Part shown: piece by piece, positions 33,183 to 44,873 of the stretch | Layout: each line of letters begins with the position of its first letter | Numbering within the stretch: the first letter of the stretch is position 1 | Assembly: GCA_950295325.1 (NCBI GenBank) | Contig: OX485804.1 | Coordinates: 7,440,001-7,504,000, forward strand | Length of the DNA stretch: 64,000 nucleotides | Direction: 5' to 3' | Origin: Polytrichum commune | Taxonomy: Eukaryota > Streptophyta > Polytrichopsida > Polytrichales > Polytrichaceae | Translations under genes and position numbers: made by a program | The notes under the pieces: model-generated | The model's database searches: none | Told to the model about the DNA's origin: nothing | The model's input: the letters and a program-made list of their open reading frames with translations, nothing else

Positions 33183-35919
33183 TTATCCTGAGGTTGCAGT
33201 AGCACTCAAGACCCTCGTGAGACCCGTCGACTTTGGTTGTCTTTGTGCCGCAATGATGAGGAACTTGCCAAACGAAGAAATTTCACTTGAAATGTTTACA
33301 GGATCGTCTTCAACACTTGACTCTTCAAAGATTTCAATCTCCTCCGCAATCTCATGCAAGTGACCCACCGTTGTGAGATCGTTGATATGGGGGTCCGCAT
33401 AATCCGATTTCGATATGCGCGATGACAAACTTGTGCTCACGTCAAGTCGCCCGTATTTCTGGAAAACGGGCGTCTGAGGAGTTGGCACATCCTGCCATTA
33501 GAAGAAACACATGGATGCAACGTGTTAATAAATGGCAACACTTGCAGTTGAAAGCAAACACAATATTCTTATGTAGACTATATGTCTTAGGTGATCCAAA
33601 TAACCCCTTCATTGAATCTTGGTAGATGGAAGAAGGCTGTGTGTCTGAAGATAGGCAACAATGAGGTTTCGACTAAGGAGAGCTTGCCACTTGACTATGC
33701 TAGGCATCCATTCTTCATTGACTTTATTAATCTCCAATATTCATTTTTGTAGTAAGGTGGTTGTTCTGAGTAACTGGTCAACCCATTTCAACATTTTTAT
33801 GATCACAGAAGCAGACTGCGGACTGAGGGATAAATCCACTCCTGCCACTCGATATATTCAATTGTTGAGGTGCGCAGAAAATTGTACTATAACATGCTCA
33901 TTGTAAGACCTTCAAATATTGTTGTGAGGCAACTTCAACCACCTGCATTTTGCACAAGATGTACTTGCGTCTGGCAGTAACTTAGGGCGTCCATCAATCT
34001 GGAATTGTTGGGAGTCTCATACTCAAGAATGTATCTTTGCTTGAATTTTGCAAAGGCACATTCACATAGCAGTTCAATAAGTTTGTTTAGTTAGAACTTC
34101 AAATACCTATTACAAAGAAGGTGCATTCACGTAGCAGTCAATAGGCGTGTTCGTCTACAAATTAGAATAAGAGAAGCATAAGTGACTGCCACGTAAATGT
34201 AACTTTGCAATTCCAGCAGTTCCAGCAACAATACATTCATTCGTATGAGATTCTCAACAACTGGTGCGTTTCATCTACAAATGCAAATAAGAGTAATAAA
34301 AGTAATTGCTACATGAATGGCAATTTGTGCAGTACATTCTTTGCAATTTCAGCAGCAATACATTCAAGAATATGAGACTCCCGACAATCGGCATATTTAG
34401 ACTACAAATTTAAACAAGAGTAACATGACTGACTGCTCTGTGAGCGTATCTTTGAAATTCCAGCAAATCACATTCGTGAGTATGTGACTCCCAACAAATC
34501 GGTGTCTTTAGTCTACAAACCCAAATAAGAGTACAATAATTGACTGCTCTGTGAATGCATCTTGGCAATTCCAGCATGTATGTTCATGATGGAGGGAAAG
34601 AACATCCTTGAGAGAATTGACAATACCTGAAGCCATGAAAGCACAGAGTCCTGCGACGCACTTAGAGGATTATCCATATACTCTTGTTGCAGAATCCGGT
34701 CCACAGACATCCCTTCCATCGACAACTCGGCATCTTCAATATCAAAGGGCGAGCTGCTTCGAATCCGCGGAATGTGAACACGATCTCCTGCCTCATGCAG
34801 GTCCCAAGTAGATGCTGCACCAATTGTTGGAGTCCTTCTGTTCCCAATCCCAGAAGAATGGCGGTTACGGTGGCTATGGCTGCTGCTGCTGCGCGCTTGT
34901 GTTTTTCGCACATCTTCCTTGGATCTGCTTGGAAACACCTTGTTTCTCGAGATCATGGGGTTCACCAGCACCTTCACCCATTTTGAGCTCAATTTCCCTT
35001 GCCAGCCAGGGCTGAAACAGGCTTGCTCCTTCAAATCCTCGTGTAATAGGGCGTGGGCAGGACTTCTTCCTCCCAAATTGCAAACTTCCGTGGCAGTGGT
35101 GGCATCAAACACCTGATGAAGCTCTAATTCTTCAAAGAATTGGTCTTCCGTGGCCTGTTCGCTTATAACTCGCAACGCAGTTTCCTCAGCAGTGCTGTTG
35201 AGCAAGGGTAAGGATCTGCTTCCAATGCTGAGAGCGCTCGCGGGGATGATGTCGATGCTGGAAGGGTTAGGGTTTAAGTTTCCGCTTCTGCTCTTGGTTG
35301 AGGAATCATCTGTTTCTGCCATCGCTGCTCGCCTTTTCGAATGCAGATCTGCCCACTCTTTCATCACATCTTTAATGTCATGGGAGAATGGCAACGGGCT
35401 GCTTTTTGCGTTGAACAACCTCCTGTTGCCTCCATCAAAGAATGTGTCACTCGAAGTCGTTTCACAGTCATCGGGGCTTAACCCTCCATTGTTGTTATTG
35501 TGCCTCTCACTCTCATCATTCGGCGGTGCGGCATCTGCATCATTGCTGCCGCTGCTGGTAACCCCACCGTTCACTTGTAACTGTTTCCTAATGCTGGCTA
35601 TGGAGGCCACCACGGCTATGGCGGCATCCGCCTTGGACGAAGACGAAAGAGGTGCTGCTGCTGCTGCTGCAGAGATGGAATTGGAATTCATAGCAATGTC
35701 GAGTGGTTCATGGGTGGCAGAAGCACCTGAGAGCTCGTCGGGCGCGGAGGAGGTCACAGGAATCTCCTCTGCACTCCCCGGTTGGAAATTTTCACCTCGC
35801 CACAACCAAGTCAGCCTTTCCTCTAAGCAGGTTGAGCACACACCGCTGCTGTTGCTATTAATGTTGCTGCTGCCGGTAGGCTGCGAGCCTCCACCAGGAT
35901 GTCTCTTGCACCCCCGCAT
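33183..35919 (-). CDS. Plant protein with N-terminal CxxHP...GVCxxCLxERL motif (OCTOPUS/UPF0503-like N-terminus), two exons
   Basis: Predicted 533-residue protein of unknown function. Exon 1 is 35919-34627 (431 codons) and exon 2 is 33491-33183 (102 codons plus TAA). The donor is CTTCAG|GTATTG and the acceptor TGGCAG|GATGTG, phase 0, giving ...SWLQ-DVPTPQTPVF.... The start is the first ATG after an in-frame TGA at 35937-35935. The N-terminus has C4-x2-H7-P and G-V-C28-x2-C31-L-x-E-R-L, a possible zinc-binding motif also seen at the start of plant OCTOPUS/UPF0503 proteins and related plant unknowns (family knowledge). The rest is Ser/Asn/Ala-rich, low in order, with DVMKEWADLHSKRRAAMAE and a basic RSSSSHSHRNRHSS stretch. 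The C-terminal exon is acidic (EIEIFEESSVEDD). I do not see the usual OCTOPUS C-terminal blocks, so membership is tentative. Without splicing, exon 1 reads on for 37 codons to 34513. Confidence 0.75.
33492..34626 (-). other. Intron of the minus-strand gene
   Basis: A 1135-bp intron bounded by GTATTG and GGCAG on the coding strand. It is AT-rich against a GC-rich exon 1. Nearly half of it, on the donor side, is the tandem array listed separately. Phase 0 joining keeps the frame into a 102-codon exon. Confidence 0.7.
34010..34580. repeat. Intronic tandem repeat, ~120-bp unit, about four copies
   Basis: The anchor AA(T/C)AAGAG recurs at 34166, 34286, 34413 and 34524 (spacing 120, 127, 111). Each unit also has TGACTGC/TAATTGC, TTTG.AATT(C/T)CAGCA, CATTC..GTATG(A)GA/TGACTC and TTTAG/CATCTACAAA. 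A decayed unit precedes it near 34010. It ends about 45 bp from the splice donor. Confidence 0.88.
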
Positions 35920-38640
35920 GTCCGCCTGTTCCTCTCAAACCCTAAGAAACGCCAAACTTCGCGTACCATGCTATGCCATCTGCTTCTCCAATGCAATCTT
36001 GGCTTCTCCGTGTGGCCGCTGCAAAACTCTCTCCTCAATCATGCCACACTTTGGCGACCTAAGATCACATTCCACACCCTAATGCACCCCCTGGCCATGG
36101 CCACCACCATATCCCAACCTCTCTCAGTGAATGTCACAGAATTTCCAGATCGAATGCCCCTGCTCTGCTCTGCAAATTCACTCCAACCAATCCTCCTCAC
36201 TCCTCAGATCCAGAGCGGGACCTAGCCTGGACACATGAGCAACAACATCCAAGATTGTAAAATAGGTCAGCTGGATTTGCCTCGCATGGCTTTACAAAAG
36301 AAAGAGCAACGGCAATTGCAGCGGAACATTTTCTAATGGATGGGAATTCATTTCTACCAAGAGGAAGAGGAGGAGGAGGAGGAGGAGGAGAAGGTAAATG
36401 CCACCAAATTTGAGTGACACTACTAAGTACTATGCGGAGGAGCGTCAATGAAAGCAGCGCCTTGCGAGCATTCAAGTACAACCCCAAGTACCGTCCCCTA
36501 CGCAATTCCAGCCGGAGGTGATTCTCAAGGAGAAACATATCACACAAAAATCTGACGAGAGAGAGAGGAAACGCAACGCGACGACAAACTGATGCACACA
36601 TGCACAGATGCAGGCGAGGGTAGGGTAGGGCTCCCATGTCTCCGAGAAGATGGTGCGCTCTTTCGAATGAGTGTGAAAGGCTAAAACTATGCGCTTTGTG
36701 ATCTGAAGCTTCAAGGAAGAACGACTAAGTCATATCTGTCTGACAAAACAACGGAACCGAAGGTTTCTTGAGGATTCAGTGAAGGAAGGGCTTTACTTCC
36801 ATAAGGCTATCTTGCCTTATCTCTCTGCCGAGTTCGTTCAAAACAGGCATGTGCACAACAACAACAACAACAACAACAACAGGATAAACTACACTCCTGT
36901 TGTGCACAGCTTGCTTGCTTCCTCCAGCTATGGCCAGATCCGAAAATATGATGCATCACAACAAAGAGTGCCGCAGATCAGCTGGAAAACCAACCGGTCG
37001 GGTGCTTCCGAAACTTTTTCCCCACCTCAACCATTTCGAGCTTAACTTTAGTCCTAAGTCCAGCATCATCTCCTTCAGCTGGGAAATGGCCAAGTCACTT
37101 GTAGCTCTGGAGCTCCAAGCAATTAGCTAAGCTTCAAACAGCCCACTGTCAAACCTCATTCTCTTCCCTCCGAAGAAGCCCAGATGAAGCAAGCTTCCAA
37201 ACTTCGAGTAGAATACACTCCAGCTACAAGTCGAGGATATCCGAAGAAATGAAATGCAGCCACTTCCAAGGGGAGGAGGAGGAGGAAGTAAACCAACTCG
37301 AACGCTCGCTCGCTCTTCCCACATTCACATGTCACCTCCTTCATGCAAATCTCAACCTACCCCCCTCCCCCCCCCCCCCCCTCTCTCTCTCTCTCTCTCA
37401 CTTCAGTTACCAACCTTTGACCACAGCCTACCCCAACCACAAAATTGCAACAAAAACCGCCTTGACAGCTGCGAAATTTGGTCCCGACACACACACACAA
37501 AGACCGAGGGAAAGACGAAACACGCAAGGAACACGAAAGGAACACGAAAGGAACACGAAACACAAAATGCGGAAAGCGCGAGTGACCTGGCTCTGCAGCC
37601 CGGCCTTGTTGCCTTATGCCTTACGTGGTGTATCTTTAGAAGACCTTCAGAAGAAGCAAAGAAGAACAGGAGCGCGCACAGAGTGGTAGACACCACGCGC
37701 GCTCGCACGCACAGAAAGGGAGGAAGAAGAAGAAGAAGAAGAAGGAAGAATCTCCAAACCTCGGCCCCTCTGAGCTCCACGACCCAAAACCCCCCCCAAC
37801 CGAGGCCGACTCCTGACTCGTCTCAACCCAACTACGTTCGCGTCCCACAGATTACGAAAACCGAAAACAATCTCCGAAAATGCGCCCCCCCTCGTACGTA
37901 TTATTTATTTCCGACTCCCCATCTGTTTCGGATTCAGTTCAGCTCCCTCCTCTCTTCCTTTTTGCGTCCCTCACATGGGCAGGCTAGGGGCAGGGCAGCG
38001 CCGGGGAGCCACCAAAACGAGAGTTGTGTGCAGTCGTCCCTGCACGCACTTGCTTGCGCGTTTCCTCAAACTAAGTTAAACTGCCATATTCCCAACCTTT
38101 TGCTGCTCAGGGCACGCACTCCAATGCGCGCACACACCATTCAATTCCGAGTTGACAGCAGCACCAGCAGCAGTCCAGACCAGCCTGCCTGCAGACGCAC
38201 TACTGCACTCGACCCGACCCGACTCGACCCCACCCCCACTTAACTTCTCTGATTTATTTATTTACGTCTGTTTTATTCCTTCCTTCCCCCTCTCGCTCGC
38301 TCAGACCGCTTTTCTCTTTCCCCCACACACCACATGAGATATATGCTCGCAAAAAGCAGCAACTGGTGCGCACATGCATGCTCTCCAGTCAGAAAACTAA
38401 CTTTGATCAAGCTCCAACTGTTGCAGCACGTTTTGCAGCAAGAAAGCAAGGAAGCACACATACATTCATTCATTCATTCATTCGCTCGCTACAGACCTAC
38501 CTACTTCTTGCTTACCGAACTTTCATGCAACCTTCCTCCTGGCCCTCCATCCTCTCTCACCCTCCTCCCACAACTGGGAGTTTCATCAGGACTAAACTCG
38601 GTCTTCTCTCTCTCTCTCTCTCTTCCTCTTCCCCCCGCCC
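35920..38640 (-). promoter_or_regulatory. GC-rich upstream region (leader/promoter) of the minus-strand gene
   Basis: GC content is well above the flanks and simple repeats are dense: GGA (about 36365-36392), CAA (36855-36881), a C-run with CT microsatellite (37367-37399), an 11-bp AAGGAACACGA repeat (about 37526-37560), GAA (37725-37748), ATTC (38464-38483) and CT (38604-38621). On the transcribed strand the CT tracts read GAGAGA, a common plant promoter/5' UTR feature. No TATA box or start site can be fixed, and a 5' UTR intron is possible. Confidence 0.45.
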
Positions 38641-38642
38641 AC

Positions 38643-39525
38643 CTCTTGACGGGCGATGACGGGTTATGACGGGCAGTCTGCCCGCCTGCCCGGGTCAGAG
38701 CCCAAGCCGGTGGGTTAACAGACAGTAGTGAGGTCTGTTGATATATATGTTCGGTTATTATGGTGAGGGTGTTATTTACTTCATTTTTTATCTCCAAGCT
38801 TCTACGGATTAGATTTACATGACGAAAACTTGTGTTGCGTTAAGGTATGTAGGTGGGTCTTAAGTGGCTCCTTTTCTTAATCGGACCCTTCTATTTGACC
38901 CCTATATGTGAGATTTATGTAAACTCGTCCATCATGGATGAGATAGGCTCTGGTAAAAAACAAATCCCTTACATGACTCAAGGACCGATGCCTCCCAACT
39001 TGCATGCACTAGACGGATTTGGGGTCTCTGATACTAATTCTGGAATTATGTCGTCTAGAAATACATTCATATCGTATTGAGTATCGTGTGGTATTTTTAT
39101 GTCATTATGGTACATTTCCCAACGAGGCTTCTTGTGAACGAGTTTACAAATATTGTCATCCTGACTTACTTTTAGTTCATCCAGTTGTGATACGTCATGC
39201 ATCCTAACATTTTCTATAACGAATACATCGTCATGGATGATAATCCACTTAATAAGTGACAATACTTGCAACATTGTAAACCTACAACGTTCAATTTTTG
39301 TAACAAGGGATGACACACATAACCTTAGCTTGACATTTAGTGTGGGTTACACTACACGGGTGGCTTACAATCGGTATTGAAGGAAGACACTAAATTAGAA
39401 ATCGGTGACACTAAATATGATAGTTAGTGTAGTCATCTACATGCTCGACGAGTTCGCAAAAGTACCACGAATCCCTCTCCCTCTCTTGACGGGCGGTGCC
39501 GGGCAGCCTGCCCGCCTGCCCGACG
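38643..39525. repeat. Pair of GC-rich direct repeats bracketing AT-rich DNA
   Basis: 38643-38690 and 39484-39522 both read CTCTTGACGGGCG.TG, then CGGGCAG.CTGCCCGCCTGC-CCG, with 10 extra bases in the first. Both contain GCAG-CTGC/GGGC-GCCC self-complementary parts. The ~800 bp between them are AT-rich and include an inverted module 7 (39060-39440). A single CCTGCCCGCTGCCCG relative lies near 45898. Confidence 0.7.
39060..39440 (-). repeat. Dispersed module 7, inverted copy
   Basis: Contains TTACTTTTAGTTCATCCA, CTTAATAAGTGACAATACTT and GACATTTAGTGTGGGTTACA, ending GTGACACTAAATATGATAGT. It matches the reverse complement of 40375-40760. Confidence 0.7.
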
Positions 39526-40374
39526 GCCATTGCCAGGCCACCTAGTGCTGCTGGTGGCCCCTTTATTGAATGCGAATGGCCACTGCTTCAAGCCGCCCGC
39601 CCGTCCATCCCATTATTTCAAACTTCGTTCCGGTCGACCCGGGACCTCTAAATTCTCCAACGTGACAAACCCACAATATATTTTTATTCCTATTTCTACT
39701 TGTGTGGGTTCTCTTCGTTTACTTTCATTGAAGTTTAGGTCAAGGGTCTTTACTAGGGCAGCGACTCGGGCGCGCGCCCGAAACCCTTTCCATGTGTCGC
39801 GTGTCGCACACGTGACCGACCTAATAAATTTATCCAAGTTAATATTATTCTCCTCCCGCCCGACAAAAATTTCGCCCCCACATGCTCACCTCCTAACCCC
39901 CTTTTCCAACCTCATAAGGAAGAGGAGGAGGGGGAGGGGGGGTTGAATATTCCCAAATCAAGTCAATTACGGCAGGAATTTTTTTAACTTTTTTTTACGG
40001 GCAACGGCAACATTAATTTCGAAATGTTTTCGCATGGACAAACCATTCTTCAACACGACGACAAACCTGGATAAGAGGATCCATTTTTTTTGTTTTTTTT
40101 GTGGTTTTTTTTTCTTCTTCTTCCTGCCCTTCCCTCATTTAAGTGTTGGTTGAGGATCTTTTTACTACTAGTTGATTGGTGACCCAAGCAGAATAACTTT
40201 CCGTTTTTTTTGTTTTTTTCATGGGCCGTGGAAGGAATTTATATGTGCCCTTTAATCGATCTGACAACTTTTCATCCCACTTGCAGCGCATCTCGAACCT
40301 CCTTCCATTTTTTATATGTTTCTTATAACAATCTTTGAAGGGGCGGATGGGTTCATTGAATGGGGAGAATCAAT

Positions 40375-41010
40375 GGGTACACTAATAAGTACGATATTTA
40401 GTGTCACCAATCCTAATCGTCTTGGCTCAATACTAATCGTAACGCTTGGTGTAGTGTCACCCACACTAAATGTTAACCCAACATTATCTGTCATTCCTTG
40501 TAAAAAAAGAAGTTGGGGGAGTATAGATTTACAGTGTTGCAATTACTGTCACTTACCAAGTGAGTTTTCATCCAAATTTCAATCATCCATGATGATGCAT
40601 TTCATCACAAGTTGTTGACGAGAGAAGCTCGGGTTTTGACCAATGGATGAACTCATCCATCATCCATGACACTATTTTTTCACTCATTCAGAAGAAGTGT
40701 CATCTAAAAAGTTACCATGGTGACATTAAAATGCCACTTGAAAAAACTGAATTTCATATTTGATGTGGTTTTACATATGAATGGGTGGAGTTTGAGAAAA
40801 TCATGACCGGTTCGAGTTTCAAGACTCCAGGAAACATTACTCATCGATTTAGATTATATATATATATATACACACACATACATACACTTCAAATTAATAA
40901 AGAAAAACCGAAATATGGCCACATGTAACTGGTTGGACTTGGAAACACAAGGATCTTGAGCCAACCAAGCTAGGCCCCAAAAACCTCCCCGGACACCGGG
41001 CAGGCCCGAA
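40375..41010 (+). repeat. Modules 7 and 4 in series
   Basis: Module 7 (40375-40760; TTTAGTGTCACCAATCCTAA, AAATGTTAACCCAACATTAT, CAATTACTGTCACTTACCAA) is followed directly by module 4 (GGAGTTTGAGAAAATCATGACC, then AACTGGTTGGACTTGGAAAC and CAAGGATCTTGAGCCAAC). The same order occurs at 43300-43860. The modules are therefore parts of one older non-coding element. A TA/CA microsatellite (40855-40885) has grown inside module 4. Confidence 0.75.
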
Positions 41011-42764
41011 AAATCTCACGGTCCAATCACGGAATAGTGTTTGTTCCTTTTCCATTTCAAGCCAGGGCTGCCCCCGGCCCCAAAAAACCTCGCGATCCAA
41101 TCACGCCATAGTTTTCGTTCCTTTTTTTCCTTTCAACCCAGGGCTGCCCGGCCGGGCATGCAATTGCAACAAACATGTGGAACATACTTGCATGGGCCAA
41201 GGCAAATATCGCGAAGATGGGGCCCCTTTTTATTTTCTCGGGCGCAAATGGAGGCCGGGTTTCTAATCCAAGTCCTCAGCAGCACTTCCACCGTCCATGG
41301 GATTTTAGGTGATGGGCCATGTAACTTAATTAAGGAAGCGGTTGGTTTTTGCCAAGTTAAGAAACATAGGAGTTGCAAGAAAGGGGGGGAGGGGATCCTA
41401 TACACAATGGTCGAGTATCTTGGCAAAGCCTAGTAGCTAAAAATAAGCCTCACATAACCCCATCATGGCAATGCATGCATAAAAAGGTCACCCGTTCCAC
41501 CGTTGACCATGATGCCCCTCTCCAATGCCAAACACCTAGTATAGTGTAGTGTAGTATAGTATAGTATAGTAGTAGTTTGCCAACACACGCATTTTGTGAT
41601 TTTGTATTTACATGACCATGGCACCCGCCCGACTTTTTAACACACTTGGGTATACATCTACCTATACTTATACCACCCCCCCCCCCCCCGGGTGTGGGCC
41701 AACAAGATAACGATCGCCTCGAATCGCTTATACTATGGAATTCCCATCCAAATATCATCATTGATAGGAGACTTTTTGAAGCCACGGGCGAACCACTTTG
41801 TGAAGAATTTTTTTTTTTAAACAAAAAACTTCTAGAACCTTATCGAAGGTATAGCTTGGAGGAATGTCGTGTAACTCATACACTCCAAACGACAATAACC
41901 GTGTCGTTGACCGCATTGGAGGTATCCGTATAGTAAAGGATATGAAACCATGGGTTTAGTCCCCCAAGCTTAGAGTTCATGAGAATTCAGACAAAGTCGT
42001 CCACGTATTCTCCATGCTTATATTACCATTCACAAAGACTGGTGTCGGGCTATCGAAATCTAACTATCTAGTTGAACTTGTTAGGATGGGTGCACCAAGT
42101 TAACCTTGCATAGGCTAAACTAGGATTCAAGACAATGGGTCCCATGCGCATACCATGTTTTAAATCTCAAAATTCTCTCAAAATTTTCGAACATGAAACA
42201 AAAGAAGTCCCACAAATTTCACCCAACTTTCAAAACAGGCTCCGGTACACAATGAGCTAACAAGCTCTCAAAAGGAAGTTTTTTCAAAGAAGGGATCAAA
42301 CATGTGATTTGAGGGACTTAAATGGATAGCTCTACTTGTCAAAGCTCTAGTTCCATTTGGACTCACGGAGTTGGTTCCAACCCCGTGCATTGTTTTGTAT
42401 CTTTATTAACAATGCATGGTTGCGAGGGTCTATTTGACCACAACCACTCAAAGAGAGAGAGAGAGAGAGATCTCCACTAATTCGACCTCTTCTAGTTTGT
42501 AACTTGTGCATCTCGATTCCAATTTGTGAATTGGAAAGGGTAATGATACGATGAGTCGCAAATACTAGTGGCATAAGACACTTTCAAATTTGATCCAACA
42601 TTCAAAACTATATGTGGCGTTGGAGGTGCACACAATAGGGTTACGTAAGTTCGGTACCTTGTGGTTAGAAGTACCATGGACTTTGATTTCAATTCTTTTT
42701 TAAACCTATTTAAGACGACCCCCTCTAGTGTAACGTGTGGATGTGTTATTTGAGTATTTTTCTT
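41011..42764. other. Intergenic, no supported gene
   Basis: Contains an imperfect TAGTA/TAGTG microsatellite (about 41537-41574), a C14 run ending in CCCGGG (41676-41692) and a GA microsatellite (42452-42470). A duplicated phrase, GCCAGGGCTGCCCCGGCC / ACCCAGGGCTGCCCGGCC-like, lies at 41060 and 41140, with AATCACG.ATAGT.TTCGTTCC repeated nearby, a short tandem duplication of about 85 bp. Confidence 0.5.
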
Positions 42765-42850
42765 AGAAACAAACACCTATATTTGATCGGTGTGTGGGTA
42801 GGTGTGGATCAAAGAACGAACATCATGAAGACACGTGTTCAAGAGAGATA
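42765..42850 (-). repeat. Dispersed module 1, inverted partial copy
   Basis: ACACCTATATTTGATCGGTG, TGTGGGTAGGTGTGGATCAA, AGACACGTGTTCAAGAGAGA. It abuts the left end of the 2-kb duplication at 42855. Confidence 0.6.
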
Positions 42851-42854
42851 CTTT

Positions 42855-44873
42855 CCTCCATGTCAAGGATTTTTCTCAGATACGAGTGTGAATTGTACTT
42901 GAAGCAACCATTGACACCACCTTAACGCAAAATCATCGTTGCATACCGCACCATGAACCATAGACTTGCAATTGCAATTGGACGGTGGTCGACTATCCCA
43001 TCTCAAGAGATAATAGAATAAGCCGCTTTTGCTCTTACAATGCAATTGAAAACAAGGCACACTTTATGTTGGAGCGTCCTTTATATAACCCCATTAGAAA
43101 TAAATTTTCATGAACATTTAAGAATGTAGTATTAGGAAGCCTCGAGTCTTTCTTTCAATTGGATCATCAAGTTGGCATTAGTCTTTATCTCACGGAGGCT
43201 ACTGCACTCTGCCACTCTAGGGAATAGGTTGGTATGAAACCATCACAATGTACTTTCAGTCCCATTAGCCTTTTGGCTTCCCGGACCCTAAAATCAATCT
43301 CATTTCATTCAACTCAACTCAATACTAATTTAAATTGCTCATGTAGTGTCACCAACACTAATTGTAAACATTTAATTATTCATTCCTTTTTTTGTATAAT
43401 CTTTTGTTGGGCATTCTAAGTTTACAATGTTGCAACTATTGTCTCTTACTAAGTGATTTTCACCCAAATTTAAATAATCTATTATGATGTTTCATTACGT
43501 AAATGTTAAATTGTAAAATATACCAAACTTTGCTTCAATAATTGACATTTGGGTGAACTAAAAGGAAGTTGGGGTAATAATACTTGTAAACTTATTCATT
43601 AAAAGTGTCATTAGGAATCATATCATAGTGGCATAAAATACAATATACAGTTTAGTTGCAGATGAACCAGTTAGAGTTTGAGAAATGACCGGTCAAAGTT
43701 AAAGGCTTCATGACAATTACCAATCATTTTAAAGGAATTTAGAGAATATACTCCACGTTAGTATAGAAAAGGCCAAAAGATTTCAACATATAATCGGTTG
43801 GACTTGGAAACACGAGGATCTTGATCGATTATGCCCCAAAAAAATTCCGGGCACTTGGGGCATAATGCCCCATAAATACAAAACACATGGTTAGTGCGAG
43901 ATAGTTAGCAATCTAGCCTATGGCAATTTTTCCTCATGATTTTTGGAGCTCGTAAGAATACTTTATTTGTTCTCAAAGTCATTTGTTGTTGTTGTTCTTT
44001 TTCTTCTGATTGAATGATCATATAGTTTTCCCACTTATGTTGATTATTGAGTTTAGAACGGTTAACAAATTTTAAGCACACAATTCGATCTCTTTAAACC
44101 ACATGTCTATTTGGTGTCCGTTTACATATCCATGCCTAACCATACACCACTAATATGTACTTGACCGTCTAAGACAAGCACCTAAATTATGCTTGCTCAC
44201 CTTAGTGAAAATGTGGCCAAGTAGCTTAGTAGTCGAGTCATGCTTGGTACCTATGCAACGTGGCTCTATTGTGGGCATGTTTCAACTTCACAAACAAAAA
44301 ATGATTGTTGGATTGGCTTTGGAATTGTTTCATCCAATTAGCAACTATAGATTACAAAGATTGTCATTTACATTCCATAATCATAGTCAGAATATAAAGA
44401 TTATAAAAGTCCAAAGTGAAGATTTTAAACTACTTGCAACGATCACACAAGCCCTCCCGATTGTGTTCATTGTTGAATCTATAGTGGTTAATGGATCTTG
44501 TGCATGTAGTCCAAAACCCATCGTGACACATGTCTTTTTTGGTGTCCCATTTTCAACTACAAGTCTTGTCATACACCACGCAAATTTAGGTGTCCATCCT
44601 ACCAATATGAGTAACCACACGTACCTGAAGGCTTAGGATTACACCATTTATGGTATTTTGTGTCACATACCTAACAGTGTCGCTTACCCTATTTTGAGGC
44701 AGATGCTAGGTTACGATTATGGCCAACAACTTCACCATCAGTGTCACCTTATGACACTTGACATTCCAGTGCCCTTACAAAATATCTTGGCGTGCATATG
44801 TTCAATAATGCTATGAGGTGTATGCCTATGTCACACAATGGTCTACGAGTTGATTAAAACACATAAAAGTATG
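42855..44873. repeat. Segmental direct duplication, copy 1 (2019 bp)
   Basis: Matches 58341-60351 in the same orientation. The first ~1.34 kb (to about 44197) looks identical by eye; the last ~0.65 kb carries roughly 18 substitutions, mostly transitions, and an 8-bp length difference (near 44227). The content is old repeats: modules 7 and 4 (43300-43860), two copies of module 1 (44070-44165, 44495-44600), and the left arm of the 2-kb inverted-repeat family (from about 44632). The 65-codon frame on its minus strand (42863-43060) is intact in both copies but has no recognisable domain. Confidence 0.95.

Noticed and set aside
35150..36082. 310-codon open frame on the + strand
   Set aside because: It is the antisense shadow of exon 1 of the minus-strand gene, which has the recognisable CxxHP/GVCxxCL motif and matching splice sites.
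37254..38243. 329-codon open frame on the + strand
   Set aside because: It translates CT, CA and GAA microsatellites into Pro/Ser/Leu/Arg low-complexity runs, overlaps other frames of similar length, and lies in the GC-rich upstream region of the minus-strand gene.
38643..39525. Direct repeats considered as LTRs of a small retrotransposon
   Set aside because: Repeats are only ~40-48 bp, with no TG...CA ends, primer-binding site or polypurine tract.
44193..44636. 147-codon frame in duplication copy 1
   Set aside because: Copy 2 breaks it with an 8-bp difference and substitutions, and it runs through dispersed module 1.
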